This document shows positions 42,572 through 51,053 of a stretch of DNA of 60,162 nucleotides, in pieces. A model generated the notes under the pieces. It saw only the letters and a program-made list of their open reading frames with translations, did not search any database and was not told the origin of the DNA. The stretch's first letter is position 1, and each line of letters begins with the position of its first letter. The position numbers were made by a program, and so were the translations under genes. This DNA comes from JBDSKH01 sp050245915 (lineage in GTDB: Bacteria; Actinomycetota; Actinomycetes; Actinomycetales; Microbacteriaceae), in assembly GCA_050245915.1 (NCBI GenBank), contig JBFWWZ010000013.1, forward strand, positions 1-60,162, read 5' to 3'.

Positions 42572-43546
42572 ATGGGACGGCGATCGGCCAGACGATGGGG
42601 GACGGTGGCGCTGCTCGCAGCGGTGGCGACGACGGGGGGAGCGACGGCAGCCCACGCGGCCGACCCGTCGGTGTCGTGGGATGCGGCCAGCAGCACCTTC
42701 GAGTACGGGGAGTACTGGCAGCTTTCCGCGACCGCGGCCGCTCCCGAATCGCTGGGAACCTGGGTGGTGAGCGGTGAGCTCGGCGGCGTCCCCTCCGGAT
42801 ACGCGGCGAGCTTCAGTGCTTATCAGAGCGACCCCGACACGGTGGTCGCCTACGTCAGCCCGTCGGGGACCGGACGACCGTTGAACGCCGGGTCGTATTC
42901 GGTCACCATCGCCCTCCGGGAGATGGACGGCACGGGCGCGTCCTACAGCCCTCCCGCCCCGGCGACCCTGATCATCGCCCCGGCGGCGCTGACGGTGACG
43001 CTCCAGGTCGTCGCAGACCCGTCCAACCCGTCGAACGCCATCATCGCCGGCGACCTCACCGGAGCCTTCCGTGACAACTTCTTCACGGCCGGCTACCCCG
43101 CCGGCCCGCTGCCGCCTGCGGGAACGTGGAGCATCTCGGTCACGGACGAGAGCGGGGATGTCGTGCACGAGTTCACGAAGGACCGCGGCGACACCGACGA
43201 CATCCTGGGCGTCTCGACCTACTGGCCGGGTGTGAGCGCGGGCACCTACACGGTCCGCGCCACGTTCACGACGACCGGCGCGTCGTCGGGGAACTTCGCG
43301 ATCACGCAGGCGGCACCCGTGACCTACTCGGCCTTGCCCGCTCCCGGGGCGACGTCGACCGCGACCCCCGCACCACCGGCGCCACCGCCCGCGTCGGCCG
43401 CTGCCGGCCTGACCCTCCCGGTCTGGATCCCCCTGATCGCGGGGATCCTGTCGGCCGGGCTTCTCGCGCTTCTCGTCGTGCAGATCGTGCGTCTGCGGCG
43501 CGTAGGACACCTCGTCGCAGAGCAGACGCAGGGGGGCGCGGCGTGA
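42572..43546 (+). CDS. Membrane-anchored surface protein, unknown family (copy A)
   Basis: 324 aa. Sec signal peptide (WGTVALLAAVATTGGATAAH, cut near AHAAD), two beta-rich Ig-like repeats (about residues 35-135 and 140-255), a short proline/alanine/threonine spacer and a C-terminal helix (LPVWIPLIAGILSAGLLALL) with a small basic inner tail. The second repeat starts near AIIAGDLTGAF and has PPAGTWSISVTDESGDVV, the same pattern as in the next gene. No sortase motif; it is held by the helix. Function unknown. Overlaps the next gene by GTGA. Confidence 0.82.
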   Translation: MGRRSARRWGTVALLAAVATTGGATAAHAADPSVSWDAASSTFEYGEYWQLSATAAAPESLGTWVVSGELGGVPSGYAASFSAYQSDPDTVVAYVSPSGTGRPLNAGSYSVTIALREMDGTGASYSPPAPATLIIAPAALTVTLQVVADPSNPSNAIIAGDLTGAFRDNFFTAGYPAGPLPPAGTWSISVTDESGDVVHEFTKDRGDTDDILGVSTYWPGVSAGTYTVRATFTTTGASSGNFAITQAAPVTYSALPAPGATSTATPAPPAPPPASAAAGLTLPVWIPLIAGILSAGLLALLVVQIVRLRRVGHLVAEQTQGGAA

Positions 43547-44703
43547 GCGCCCGCAGGCGGATCGCAGCGGCGGTGCTGGCGGTCGGTGCCGTGCTGGGGT
43601 TGAGCCTCGTCGCGGGCACCGCCCCGGCGACCGCGGTGGGCTCGCAGATCAGCTTCGTCACGGCCTCGCCCGTGCAGACCGCGTTCGGCGGCAACTGGAG
43701 CATCCAGCTCGCGGCCCGCTTCACCGATCCGACCACCGTCTCGATCCCGTCCTCGCAGGCCACCGTCGACGTCTACCTCTCCGGCCTGGATGCACCGTTC
43801 GCCACGCGTCTGCCGATCCAGCCGGACGGCAGCGTGTACGTCTCCCAGTCGGCCGCGGCAACCCTGCCGCCGGGGGAGTACCAGATGACGGCGCAGCTCG
43901 TCCCGGTGCCGGGCAGCTATGTGGACGGTGCCGTCACGACCGCACCGCTCATCCTGCAGATCTCGGCGTATTCGGTCGACGCCCGCATCTCCATCGACGA
44001 CGCGAGCGTCGCTGCCGAGGAGCCGGTGATCGTCGCCGAACTCAGCGGACAGTTCGTCGAGACCACCGAGGCGGTGCCGGCGGGCACCTGGGCCTTCACG
44101 GTTGCGGCGGGAGGCACGACGGTGGTCGAGGAGGAGATCGCACAGGAGTCGGGCAACTCCGAACCGCTGCGCTACGCCATCCCCGGGAAGCTGGACAGGG
44201 GTACCGAGTACACGGTCTCGGCGGAATTCACCCCGATCGAGGCCCTGGCGGCGGGCCTCGAGGTCACTCAGCCTCGCGACGTCACGTTCCGCACCCCGGG
44301 CGGCGGTCTCGGCGATCCGATCCCGTACCCGCTCTGGCTGCTCATCATCACGGCACTCGTGCCGCTCGCTCTCGCCGCGGCGGTGATCGTGCTGACGGTA
44401 CAGGTGGGCAGGCGCGTAGCGCCGGCCGGCGTCGCTGCCGACTCAGAGGACCTCGAACCGGAGCCGGGGCCAGCCGAACCGGCCTGGGACCCGTTCGCCA
44501 CGGCCGGGCCGGCCGAGCCGGCGCCGACGCAGGTGCTGCCGCGCGAACCCGGCGCGTTCACGCAGCTGATCACGCCGATACAGCCGACGGAACCTGCGCA
44601 GCCGCCGCAGCATCCCGTGTCGCCTGCACAGGACACGCCCACCGAGAACTGGACAGTGTCGCACGAGGATCCCGAAGATCCCGAGGGTCAGCACCTCCGA
44701 TAA
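43543..44703 (+). CDS. Membrane-anchored surface protein, unknown family (copy B)
   Basis: 386 aa, paralogue of the preceding protein: signal peptide (RIAAAVLAVGAVLGLSLVAG), two Ig-like repeats (VPAGTWAFTVAAGGTTVVEE matches the same place in copy A), one helix (YPLWLLIITALVPLALAAAV), then a ~85-residue cytoplasmic tail rich in Pro, Glu, Ala and Thr (EPEPGPAEPAWDPFA) that copy A lacks. The tail could bind a cytoplasmic partner. GTG start in the 4-base overlap; equal expression is likely. Confidence 0.82.
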   Translation: MSARRRIAAAVLAVGAVLGLSLVAGTAPATAVGSQISFVTASPVQTAFGGNWSIQLAARFTDPTTVSIPSSQATVDVYLSGLDAPFATRLPIQPDGSVYVSQSAAATLPPGEYQMTAQLVPVPGSYVDGAVTTAPLILQISAYSVDARISIDDASVAAEEPVIVAELSGQFVETTEAVPAGTWAFTVAAGGTTVVEEEIAQESGNSEPLRYAIPGKLDRGTEYTVSAEFTPIEALAAGLEVTQPRDVTFRTPGGGLGDPIPYPLWLLIITALVPLALAAAVIVLTVQVGRRVAPAGVAADSEDLEPEPGPAEPAWDPFATAGPAEPAPTQVLPREPGAFTQLITPIQPTEPAQPPQHPVSPAQDTPTENWTVSHEDPEDPEGQHLR

Positions 44704-44776
44704 GCATCATTATGTCAGATCGAGGAGACCGTCCGATCGATCAGATTCTGAGAAGCCCTCCCCGCGACCCCGTTCC

Positions 44777-44782
44777 TACGAT
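44777..44782 (+). promoter_or_regulatory. -10 element of the DUF1801 gene pair
   Basis: TACGAT, 6 bases before the ATG at 44789; no ribosome site. Confidence 0.5.
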
Positions 44783-44788
44783 GGGCGC

Positions 44789-45223
44789 ATGGCAGACACG
44801 ACGACCAAGTCCTCCGAGGTGTTCAGCGCCGAGGAGAAGAAGGCGATGCGCGACCGCGCACGCGAACTGAAGGCCGCAAGCGGCAAGGCGGAGGATGCGG
44901 CCGCCAACGCCGCGGCGATCGCGAAACTCCCCGACGACGAACGCGAGCTCGCCGAGCGCATCCGCGCCATGGTGACCGGCGCCGCGCCGCAGCTCGACCC
45001 GAAGACGTACTACGGCTTCCCCGCCTGGGCGCGCGACGGCAAGGTGGTCTGCTTCTTCAAGCCGAAGTCCAAGTTCAAGGTGCGGTACTCGACGTTCGAG
45101 TTCGACACCGCCGCCGCGCTCGACGACGGAGCCGTCTGGGCGACCGCGTTCGCGGTGCACAACGAGATGACCGACGCGGACGAGCGGATGCTCGCGGCGC
45201 TCGTCGCCAAGGCGGCCGGCTGA
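44789..45223 (+). CDS. DUF1801 domain protein (copy 1)
   Basis: 144 aa. Helical N terminus (FSAEEKKAMRDRARELKAA) then the DUF1801/YdhG core: LDPKTYYGFPAWARDGKVVC, FFKPKSKFKVRYSTFEFDTA, ATAFAVHNEMTDADE. The fold is shared with proteins annotated as iron chaperones, but function is not settled. Its TGATG overlap with the next gene shows coupling. Confidence 0.85.
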   Translation: MADTTTKSSEVFSAEEKKAMRDRARELKAASGKAEDAAANAAAIAKLPDDERELAERIRAMVTGAAPQLDPKTYYGFPAWARDGKVVCFFKPKSKFKVRYSTFEFDTAAALDDGAVWATAFAVHNEMTDADERMLAALVAKAAG

Positions 45224-45642
45224 TGGCCGACGACACCATGCTCAGCAAGGAGGAGCGCGCCGCCGTCCGGGCCCGCGCCAAGGAGCTGAAGCTGCAGGCC
45301 ACCCGCGAAGGCCAGGCCCAATCGCAGCGCGAGGCGATCGGCGCGCTGAGCGGCGACGAGCGCCGGCTCGCAGACCGCATCTCGGCCATGGTCGAGGCGG
45401 CGGCGCCGTCGCTGCACCCCAAGACCTACTACGGGATGCCGGGCTGGGCGAACGAGGACGACAAGATCGTCTGCTTCTTCCAGCCTGCGACGAAGTTCAA
45501 CGTGAGGTACAGCACGTTCGGCTTCGACACGGTCGCCGCACTCGATGACGGAGACATGTGGGCGACCTCCTTCGCCCTGCTGAAGCTCAGCGACGCCGAC
45601 GAGCAGAAGCTCGCCGCCCTGGTGAGGAGGGCCGCCTCATAG
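45223..45642 (+). CDS. DUF1801 domain protein (copy 2)
   Basis: 139 aa tandem paralogue: LHPKTYYGMPGWANEDDKIV, FFQPATKFNVRYSTFGFDTV, ATSFALLKLSDADEQKLAAL. Keeps the same core as copy 1 with a more divergent N terminus. The TAG stop overlaps the apparent ATA start of the following gene. Confidence 0.85.
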   Translation: MADDTMLSKEERAAVRARAKELKLQATREGQAQSQREAIGALSGDERRLADRISAMVEAAAPSLHPKTYYGMPGWANEDDKIVCFFQPATKFNVRYSTFGFDTVAALDDGDMWATSFALLKLSDADEQKLAALVRRAAS

Positions 45643-46055
45643 ACCTCGCGGGCCGACTCGAGCCGGTCGCACGCGGCCTGCTCGAGCCCGGCGAGACCCT
45701 GACCGGATACTGCGTCGCCACCTGGCAGAAGACCTTCAGCGGGCGCATGGTCGCGATCGCCGTCGCCCCCGGCCGCATCGTGGTGCAGCCGCTCGACCGG
45801 CGCTTCTCCCCCGCCGGCGCCGCGGTGTCGCTTCGGCCCGAGGCCCTCGCCCGGGTCGCGATCGTGAACGGAGTCGGCGGTTCGGTCAGCATCCCGTCGC
45901 TCATCATGGACGCGGTGAGCATCACCGTGGACCTCTCCCCCGTCGCCGGCGACCGGATGCGGCTGATGCTCATGGGCGCCGGCGGACAGGTGCAGCACGA
46001 CGGCATCCAGGCCCTTCTCGCATACCTGCAACCACTGGTTGAACCGAATTCCTGA
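45639..46055 (+). CDS. hypothetical protein with an apparent ATA start
   Basis: 138 aa, alpha/beta, no membrane segment: LEPVARGLLEPGETLTGYCV, MVAIAVAPGRIVVQPLDRRF, DRMRLMLMGAGGQVQHDGIQ. A PH-like barrel is possible. No ATG, GTG or TTG occurs at the natural N terminus; ATA at 45639 has AGGAGG at 45625-45630 8 bases upstream and overlaps the preceding TAG as ATAG, exactly where ATGA would be expected. The only upstream standard start in frame is GTG 45558, deep inside the DUF1801 gene. A base error is the alternative. Confidence 0.62.
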   Translation: MDLAGRLEPVARGLLEPGETLTGYCVATWQKTFSGRMVAIAVAPGRIVVQPLDRRFSPAGAAVSLRPEALARVAIVNGVGGSVSIPSLIMDAVSITVDLSPVAGDRMRLMLMGAGGQVQHDGIQALLAYLQPLVEPNS

Positions 46056-46148
46056 CAGTTCGCCTGTTTCGGGGTAGACCCCCTTGTCTAATCCTCGCCG
46101 TGATGCTTTTGTGATCTTCATCCATCGCTCGCTCACTGGGGAGGAACG

Positions 46149-46391
46149 TTGTCCGACACGCTCGAGGTGCACGTCTCGCCGGTCCCCGACTCCCATCTCC
46201 GCGTCCAGTGGCTGAGCGCCGATCACGGACTCTGGGTCGCCACCGGGCTGTCGGAACGCAACACGCTGATGCACCTCGGCCGGGTCGACCTGGTCGGCAC
46301 CCTGTACGACGCCTACGACCGCGTGGGATCCCCGCTCGGAACCTTCGACACGCTGGGTGAGGCGAAGGCACAGGTCGAGCTGCACTCCTGA
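46149..46391 (+). CDS. small hypothetical protein
   Basis: 80 aa from a TTG with GGGAGGA just upstream. A beta-rich start (LEVHVSPVPDSHLRVQWLSA) and a helical end (LGEAKAQVELHS). No family recognised. The 93-base gap before it holds TTGTCTAAT-like promoter sequence but no clear pair of boxes. Confidence 0.6.
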   Translation: MSDTLEVHVSPVPDSHLRVQWLSADHGLWVATGLSERNTLMHLGRVDLVGTLYDAYDRVGSPLGTFDTLGEAKAQVELHS

Positions 46392-46436
46392 CCACGGCAC
46401 CTGTCCTTTGCCGGTCCGGCATGGTTGCATGAGCGC

Positions 46437-47702
46437 ATGACCGATCTCGACCGGGCGATGGGGCCCGGACGCGCCACCCAGTCGGCCGTCTATCGTGCGG
46501 GGGTCTCCGGACGCGAACCGCGCATCCCGGTGCGCTGGCCGGAGCTCGTCGCCAAGGCGGAGCGGGCGATGAGCCCCGAGGCCTGGGCCTACGTGCACGG
46601 CTCCGCGGGGATGGAGACCACCGCCGAGGCGAACGCCGACGCGTTCGACGCCTGGCGCATCGTGCCCCGCGTGCTCCGCGATGTCACCTCCCGCGAACTG
46701 GGCGTCGAGCTGTTCGGCCATCGCTACGACACGCCGCTGCTCGCGGCTCCGGTCGGGGTGCTCGAACTGGTCGATCCGGATGCCGACCTCGGCATCGCGC
46801 GCGCGGCCGCGTCTCTCGGCATCCCGGCCGTACTCTCGACGCAGGCATCGGTGCCCATGGAGCGTGTGGCCGCGGAGGGCGGCGGCGGCCCGCTCTGGTA
46901 CCAGCTCTACTGGAGCTCGAACGACGAGCTGGTCGAGAGCCTGGTCCGCCGGGCGGAGGCCATCGGGGTTCACGCGATCGAGGTCACCCTCGACACCCAG
47001 CAGCTGGGATGGCGGCCGCGCGACCTGGACAAGGCCTTCCTGCCGTTCATCCGGGGCATGGGCATCGCCCAGTACACGAGCGATCCGGTGTTCCGCGAGC
47101 TGGTGGACGCCCGGATCGCCGCCCGCCGCGACGGCAGCGTCCCTCCCCCGCCGAAGGTGCGGGTCACCCCGTCGGCGGTGCGCACACTCCTCGGCCTGAA
47201 ACGCCGCAACGTGCGACGTGAAGACGGCGAGCTGTTCCTCGAGGTCTTCACCCGCCAGGGGCTGCAGTGGTCGGACCTGCCGTTCCTGCGCGAACGCACG
47301 AAGCTCCCCCTCGTCCTCAAGGGCATCCAGCACCCCGACGACGCACGGCGCGCGAAGGACGCCGGCATGGACGGCATCGTGGTCTCGAATCACGCGGGCC
47401 GTCAGATCGACGGGGCGATCGGCTCGCTCGAGGCGCTCCCCGGGGTCGTGGATGCCGTGGGGGACGGCTTCCCGGTGATCTTCGACAGCGGCGTCCGAGG
47501 CGGCTCCGACGTGCTCCGGGCCCTCGCACTCGGCGCGGCCGCCGTGCAGGTGGGGCGCCCGTGGGTGTACGGGATGGCCATCGCGGGCGAGGAGGGTGCA
47601 CGCGAGGCGCTGCGCAACATCCTGGCCGAGTTCGACCTCGCGCTGGGACTCAGCGGCCATCGCACTGTCGCCGAGCTGACGCGCGAGATCCTCACCCGAT
47701 GA
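46437..47702 (+). CDS. FMN-dependent alpha-hydroxy-acid oxidase (lactate 2-monooxygenase-like)
   Basis: 421 aa. TIM barrel with the catalytic SNHAGRQIDGAIGSLEALPG (His and Arg), FMN-site LSTQASVPMERVA and LWYQLYWSSNDELVESLVRR. The N-terminal block RWPELVAKAERAMSPEAWAY fits lactate 2-monooxygenases rather than lactate dehydrogenases. It oxidises a 2-hydroxy acid with oxygen or a quinone. ATG at 46437 preferred over 46425. Coupled to the LLM gene by ATGA. Confidence 0.88.
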   Translation: MTDLDRAMGPGRATQSAVYRAGVSGREPRIPVRWPELVAKAERAMSPEAWAYVHGSAGMETTAEANADAFDAWRIVPRVLRDVTSRELGVELFGHRYDTPLLAAPVGVLELVDPDADLGIARAAASLGIPAVLSTQASVPMERVAAEGGGGPLWYQLYWSSNDELVESLVRRAEAIGVHAIEVTLDTQQLGWRPRDLDKAFLPFIRGMGIAQYTSDPVFRELVDARIAARRDGSVPPPPKVRVTPSAVRTLLGLKRRNVRREDGELFLEVFTRQGLQWSDLPFLRERTKLPLVLKGIQHPDDARRAKDAGMDGIVVSNHAGRQIDGAIGSLEALPGVVDAVGDGFPVIFDSGVRGGSDVLRALALGAAAVQVGRPWVYGMAIAGEEGAREALRNILAEFDLALGLSGHRTVAELTREILTR

Positions 47703-48484
47703 CCCGGCTCGGCACCGTCTTCATGCCCGGCTGGGCGCCGGAGCGGATCGTCGAGGTGGCCGAGGCCGCGGAGCGCTCCGGCCTCGACGACCTCTGGTTC
47801 TGGGAGGACTGCTTCAACGCCGCAGGGCCCTCGTCCGCCGCGATCGCCCTGGCGAGCACGCAGCGGATCACGATCGGCATCGGCCTCATGCCCGCACCGC
47901 TGCGGCAGGTGGCGCTCACCGCGATGGAGATCTGCACGCTGCAGCGCGCCTTCCCCGGCCGGTTCGTCCCGGTGGTCGGGCACGGCGTTCAGCGCTGGAT
48001 GGCGCAGCTCGGCGTCAAGCCGCGCTCGGCACTCACGCTGCTCACCGAGTACGCCGTCGCGCTGCGCCGGCTGCTCGCGGGTGAGGAGGTCACGGTGCAG
48101 GGCGAGTACGTCACCCTCGACGCCGTGCGGCTGACCTGGCCCCCGGCGGAGCCGCATCTGCTGATCGGCGGCGAGGGACCGAAGACGCTCGCCCTGGCGG
48201 CGAGCCACGGCGACGGCACCATGCTCACCTCGGCGTTGTCCGAGCAGCGCATCCGCGAGAGCATCGACAGCGTGAGGGCGAACACGGGCACGAGACCCCA
48301 CGAGATCGTCGGGCATCTGACCGCGGCGCGCGGTGATGATCCGGTGACCGTCGCCGCAGCCGTCGGGCGGGTGGCCGCGATGGGGATGACCACCGTGCTG
48401 GTGCACAGTACAGACGACGATTCCGATCCGGCCGGCTTCGTCGAGTGGCTGGGCACCGAGGTGCAGCCGCGGGTGGCGGCGTGA
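47699..48484 (+). CDS. LLM class flavin-dependent oxidoreductase
   Basis: 261 aa luciferase-like barrel: LGTVFMPGWAPERIVEVAEA, LDDLWFWEDCFNAAGPSSAA, TIGIGLMPAPLRQVALTAME, LLIGGEGPKTLALAASHGDG. It uses F420 or FMN; the branch cannot be told by eye. Sits between the hydroxy-acid oxidase and glycerol kinase genes with 4-base overlaps on both sides, one operon. Confidence 0.88.
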   Translation: MTRLGTVFMPGWAPERIVEVAEAAERSGLDDLWFWEDCFNAAGPSSAAIALASTQRITIGIGLMPAPLRQVALTAMEICTLQRAFPGRFVPVVGHGVQRWMAQLGVKPRSALTLLTEYAVALRRLLAGEEVTVQGEYVTLDAVRLTWPPAEPHLLIGGEGPKTLALAASHGDGTMLTSALSEQRIRESIDSVRANTGTRPHEIVGHLTAARGDDPVTVAAAVGRVAAMGMTTVLVHSTDDDSDPAGFVEWLGTEVQPRVAA

Positions 48485-49977
48485 CACCGCGCTACGTGCT
48501 GGCGGTCGACCAGGGGACGACCAGCACGCGTGCGATCCTGTTCGATCACGACGGCGTCCTGGTGGCGACCGGTCAGCGCGAGCACGCACAGCATTTCCCG
48601 CGCGCGGGGTGGGTCGAGCACGACGCCGCCGAGATCCGCGACAATACCTTCGCCGTGATCGACGAGGCCCTGGATGCCGCGGGCGCCTCGGCCGCGGACG
48701 TCGCCGCGGCGGGCATCACCAACCAGCGCGAGACCGCTGTCATCTGGGACCGCGCCACCGGCGAGCCGATCGCTCCCGCGATCGTCTGGCAGGACACGCG
48801 CACGCAGGCCGCGGTGGACGCGCTCGCCGCCGAGGGCGGCACGACCCGGTTCCAGGAGGTCACCGGGCTCCCCCTCGCCACCTACTTCTCCGCGACGAAG
48901 ATCGCCTGGATCCTCGATCATGTGGACGGCGCCCGCGCCCGTGCGGAGGCCGGCGAGCTCGCGTTCGGCACCACGGACTCCTGGGTGCTCTGGAACCTCA
49001 CCGGCGGGCCGGACGGCGGCGTGCACGCCACCGACGTCACGAACGCCAGCCGCACCCTGCTCATGGACCTGCGCACCCTGGAGTGGGACGACGCGCTGCT
49101 CGAGGCCTTCGGCGTGCCGCGCGGGCTGCTGCCCGAGATCCGCAGCTCGTCGGAGATCTACGGCGACGCGGTCGCGCCTCTCGCCGGGGTGCCGGTCGCC
49201 GGGATCCTCGGGGATCAGCAGGCCGCCACCTTCGGGCAGGCCGCGTTCGACGCCGGGGAGTCCAAGAACACCTACGGCACCGGGAACTTCCTGATCTTCA
49301 ACACGGGCGGCGAGATCACGACCTCGCAGAACGGCCTGATCACCACCGTGGCCTACCGCCTCGGGGATGCGGACCCGGTGTACGCCCTCGAAGGGTCGAT
49401 CGCGGTGACCGGCTCCCTCATCCAGTGGCTGCGTGACAACCTCGGGATCATCGAGAAGGCGGCCGACGTCGAGCCCCTCGCCCTGTCGGTGGAGGACAAC
49501 GGCGGCGTCTACTTCGTGCCCGCGTTCTCGGGGCTCTTCGCCCCGTACTGGCGTCCCGACGCCCGCGGTGTGATCGTCGGACTCACCCGGTACGCCACCA
49601 AGGCGCACATCGCCCGTGCCGCGCTCGAGGCCGTCGCGTTCCAGACCCGCGAGGTGCTCGACGCCGTGAACGCGGATGCCGGCCTCCCCCTCGACGAGCT
49701 GCGGGTCGACGGCGGCATGGCCGCCAACGACACCCTGATGCAGTTCCAGGCCGACATCCTCGGCGTGCCCGTCGTGCGCCCGGCCGTGATCGAGACCACA
49801 GCCCTCGGCGCCGCCTACGCCGCCGGGCTCGCCGTCGGGTTCTGGGCGGATCTCGGCGAACTGCGTGCCAACTGGCGCGAAGACCGTCGGTGGGAGCCCC
49901 AGTTCACCGCCGAGGACCGCGAAGCGCGCCTCGCGATGTGGAAGAAGGCGGTCACGCGGTCTTTCGACTGGCTGTGA
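48481..49977 (+). CDS. glpK: Glycerol kinase
   Basis: 498 aa, FGGY kinase. LAVDQGTTSTRAILFDHDG is the ATP phosphate motif, GWVEHDAAEIRDNT and QDTRTQAAVDALA the substrate region, and the second signature runs VEDNGGVYFVPAFSGLFAPY into WRPDARG. It makes glycerol-3-phosphate. GTG start overlaps the LLM stop; the 3' end overlaps trpD by 26 bases. The gene upstream set (hydroxy-acid oxidase, LLM) suggests a small-carbon catabolic operon (inference). Confidence 0.95.
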   Translation: MTPRYVLAVDQGTTSTRAILFDHDGVLVATGQREHAQHFPRAGWVEHDAAEIRDNTFAVIDEALDAAGASAADVAAAGITNQRETAVIWDRATGEPIAPAIVWQDTRTQAAVDALAAEGGTTRFQEVTGLPLATYFSATKIAWILDHVDGARARAEAGELAFGTTDSWVLWNLTGGPDGGVHATDVTNASRTLLMDLRTLEWDDALLEAFGVPRGLLPEIRSSSEIYGDAVAPLAGVPVAGILGDQQAATFGQAAFDAGESKNTYGTGNFLIFNTGGEITTSQNGLITTVAYRLGDADPVYALEGSIAVTGSLIQWLRDNLGIIEKAADVEPLALSVEDNGGVYFVPAFSGLFAPYWRPDARGVIVGLTRYATKAHIARAALEAVAFQTREVLDAVNADAGLPLDELRVDGGMAANDTLMQFQADILGVPVVRPAVIETTALGAAYAAGLAVGFWADLGELRANWREDRRWEPQFTAEDREARLAMWKKAVTRSFDWL

Positions 49978-51010
49978 TCCACGCCTCCAGCTTCGCGATC
50001 GCCTCGCCGGAGTCCACGACCGCGGCGGCGCGGGCGAGCTGATCGCGGAACCGGGCCCGGATGTCCTGCTCGGCCAGGGCGGCATCCTGCGCCAGCTCCC
50101 AGGCAACGAGGCCCGCAGCGGCGTTCAGGAGCACGATGTCGCGGATCGGGCCCTCCTCGCCGCTGAGGGTGCGGCGCGCGGTCTCGGCGTTGGTGGCCGC
50201 GTCTCCCCCGCGGAGGTCGTCGAGGGACGCACGCGGCAGCCCCAGGTCGGCGGGGTCGAAGTCGTGCTCGTGCACCTCGCCGCGGGAGACCTCCCAGACG
50301 TGGCTGTGGCCTGTGGTCGAGAGCTCGTCCAGGCCGTCGTCGCCCCGGAACACCAGCGCCGTCGCACCGCGGGTCTGGAAGACGCCGACGAACAGCGGCA
50401 CCTTGTCGAGCTGCGCCACCCCCACCGCCGACGCCTCGGGCCGCGCGGGGTTGCACAGCGGGCCGAGGAAGTTGAACACCGTCGGGATGCCGATCGCGGA
50501 ACGGGTGGGGGCGGCGTTCTTGAAGCCGGGGTGGAACAGGGCGGCGAACGCGAACGTGATGCCCACCTCATCCAGCACCGCGGCGACCCGCTCGGGGGGG
50601 ATGGAGAGGTCGACGCCGAGCGCCGTCAGCACGTCCGACGATCCGGAGGCGCTCGACGCGGCTTTGTTGCCGTGCTTCACGACCCGCGCGCCCGCCGCGG
50701 CCGCCACGACCGACGCCATGGTGGAGACGTTGACGGTTCCGAACCGGTCGCCGCCGGTGCCGACGATGTCGAGCGCCATCGGATCGACCGGGAGGGCGAG
50801 CGCATTGGCGAGCACGGCATCCCGGAACCCGACGATCTCGCCGACCGTCTCGCCTTTCGCCCGGAGCGCGACGAGAAAGGCCGCGAGCTGCGCGTCGGCG
50901 GCTCGACCCGCCATGACCTCCTCCATCGCCCAGGACGCCTCGGCGATCGACAGATCGGAGCCGGCGAGCAGCTCGGTGAGGACATCGGGCCAGCTGAGTT
51001 GGGTCGGCAT
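49952..51010 (-). CDS. trpD: Anthranilate phosphoribosyltransferase
   Basis: 352 aa. Third gene product of tryptophan synthesis, cytoplasmic. The phosphoribosyl motif is DIVGTGGDRFGTVNVSTMAS, followed by VVKHGNKAASSASGSSDVLT and RSAIGIPTVFNFLGPLCNPA. ATG 51010 is the natural start; the frame extends to 51151 without family similarity. Divergent from ctaE across 43 bases, the usual actinobacterial neighbourhood of trpD and the oxidase genes. Confidence 0.95.
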   Translation of the reverse strand: MPTQLSWPDVLTELLAGSDLSIAEASWAMEEVMAGRAADAQLAAFLVALRAKGETVGEIVGFRDAVLANALALPVDPMALDIVGTGGDRFGTVNVSTMASVVAAAAGARVVKHGNKAASSASGSSDVLTALGVDLSIPPERVAAVLDEVGITFAFAALFHPGFKNAAPTRSAIGIPTVFNFLGPLCNPARPEASAVGVAQLDKVPLFVGVFQTRGATALVFRGDDGLDELSTTGHSHVWEVSRGEVHEHDFDPADLGLPRASLDDLRGGDAATNAETARRTLSGEEGPIRDIVLLNAAAGLVAWELAQDAALAEQDIRARFRDQLARAAAVVDSGEAIAKLEAWITASRKTA

Positions 51011-51041
51011 GGCGTCGATCGTACCGACCTCCGATAGGGGC

Positions 51042-51047
51042 CATAAT
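51042..51047 (+). promoter_or_regulatory. -10 element, leaderless start of ctaE
   Basis: CATAAT ends 6 bases before the GTG at 51054, 32 bases from the divergent trpD start. It probably drives the ctaE-qcrCAB operon. Confidence 0.55.
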
Positions 51048-51053
51048 GGACGT

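Noticed and set aside
46056..46148. Possible riboswitch or small RNA in the 93-base gap
   Set aside because: A GGGG/CCCC pairing is present, but no known riboswitch core could be recognised.
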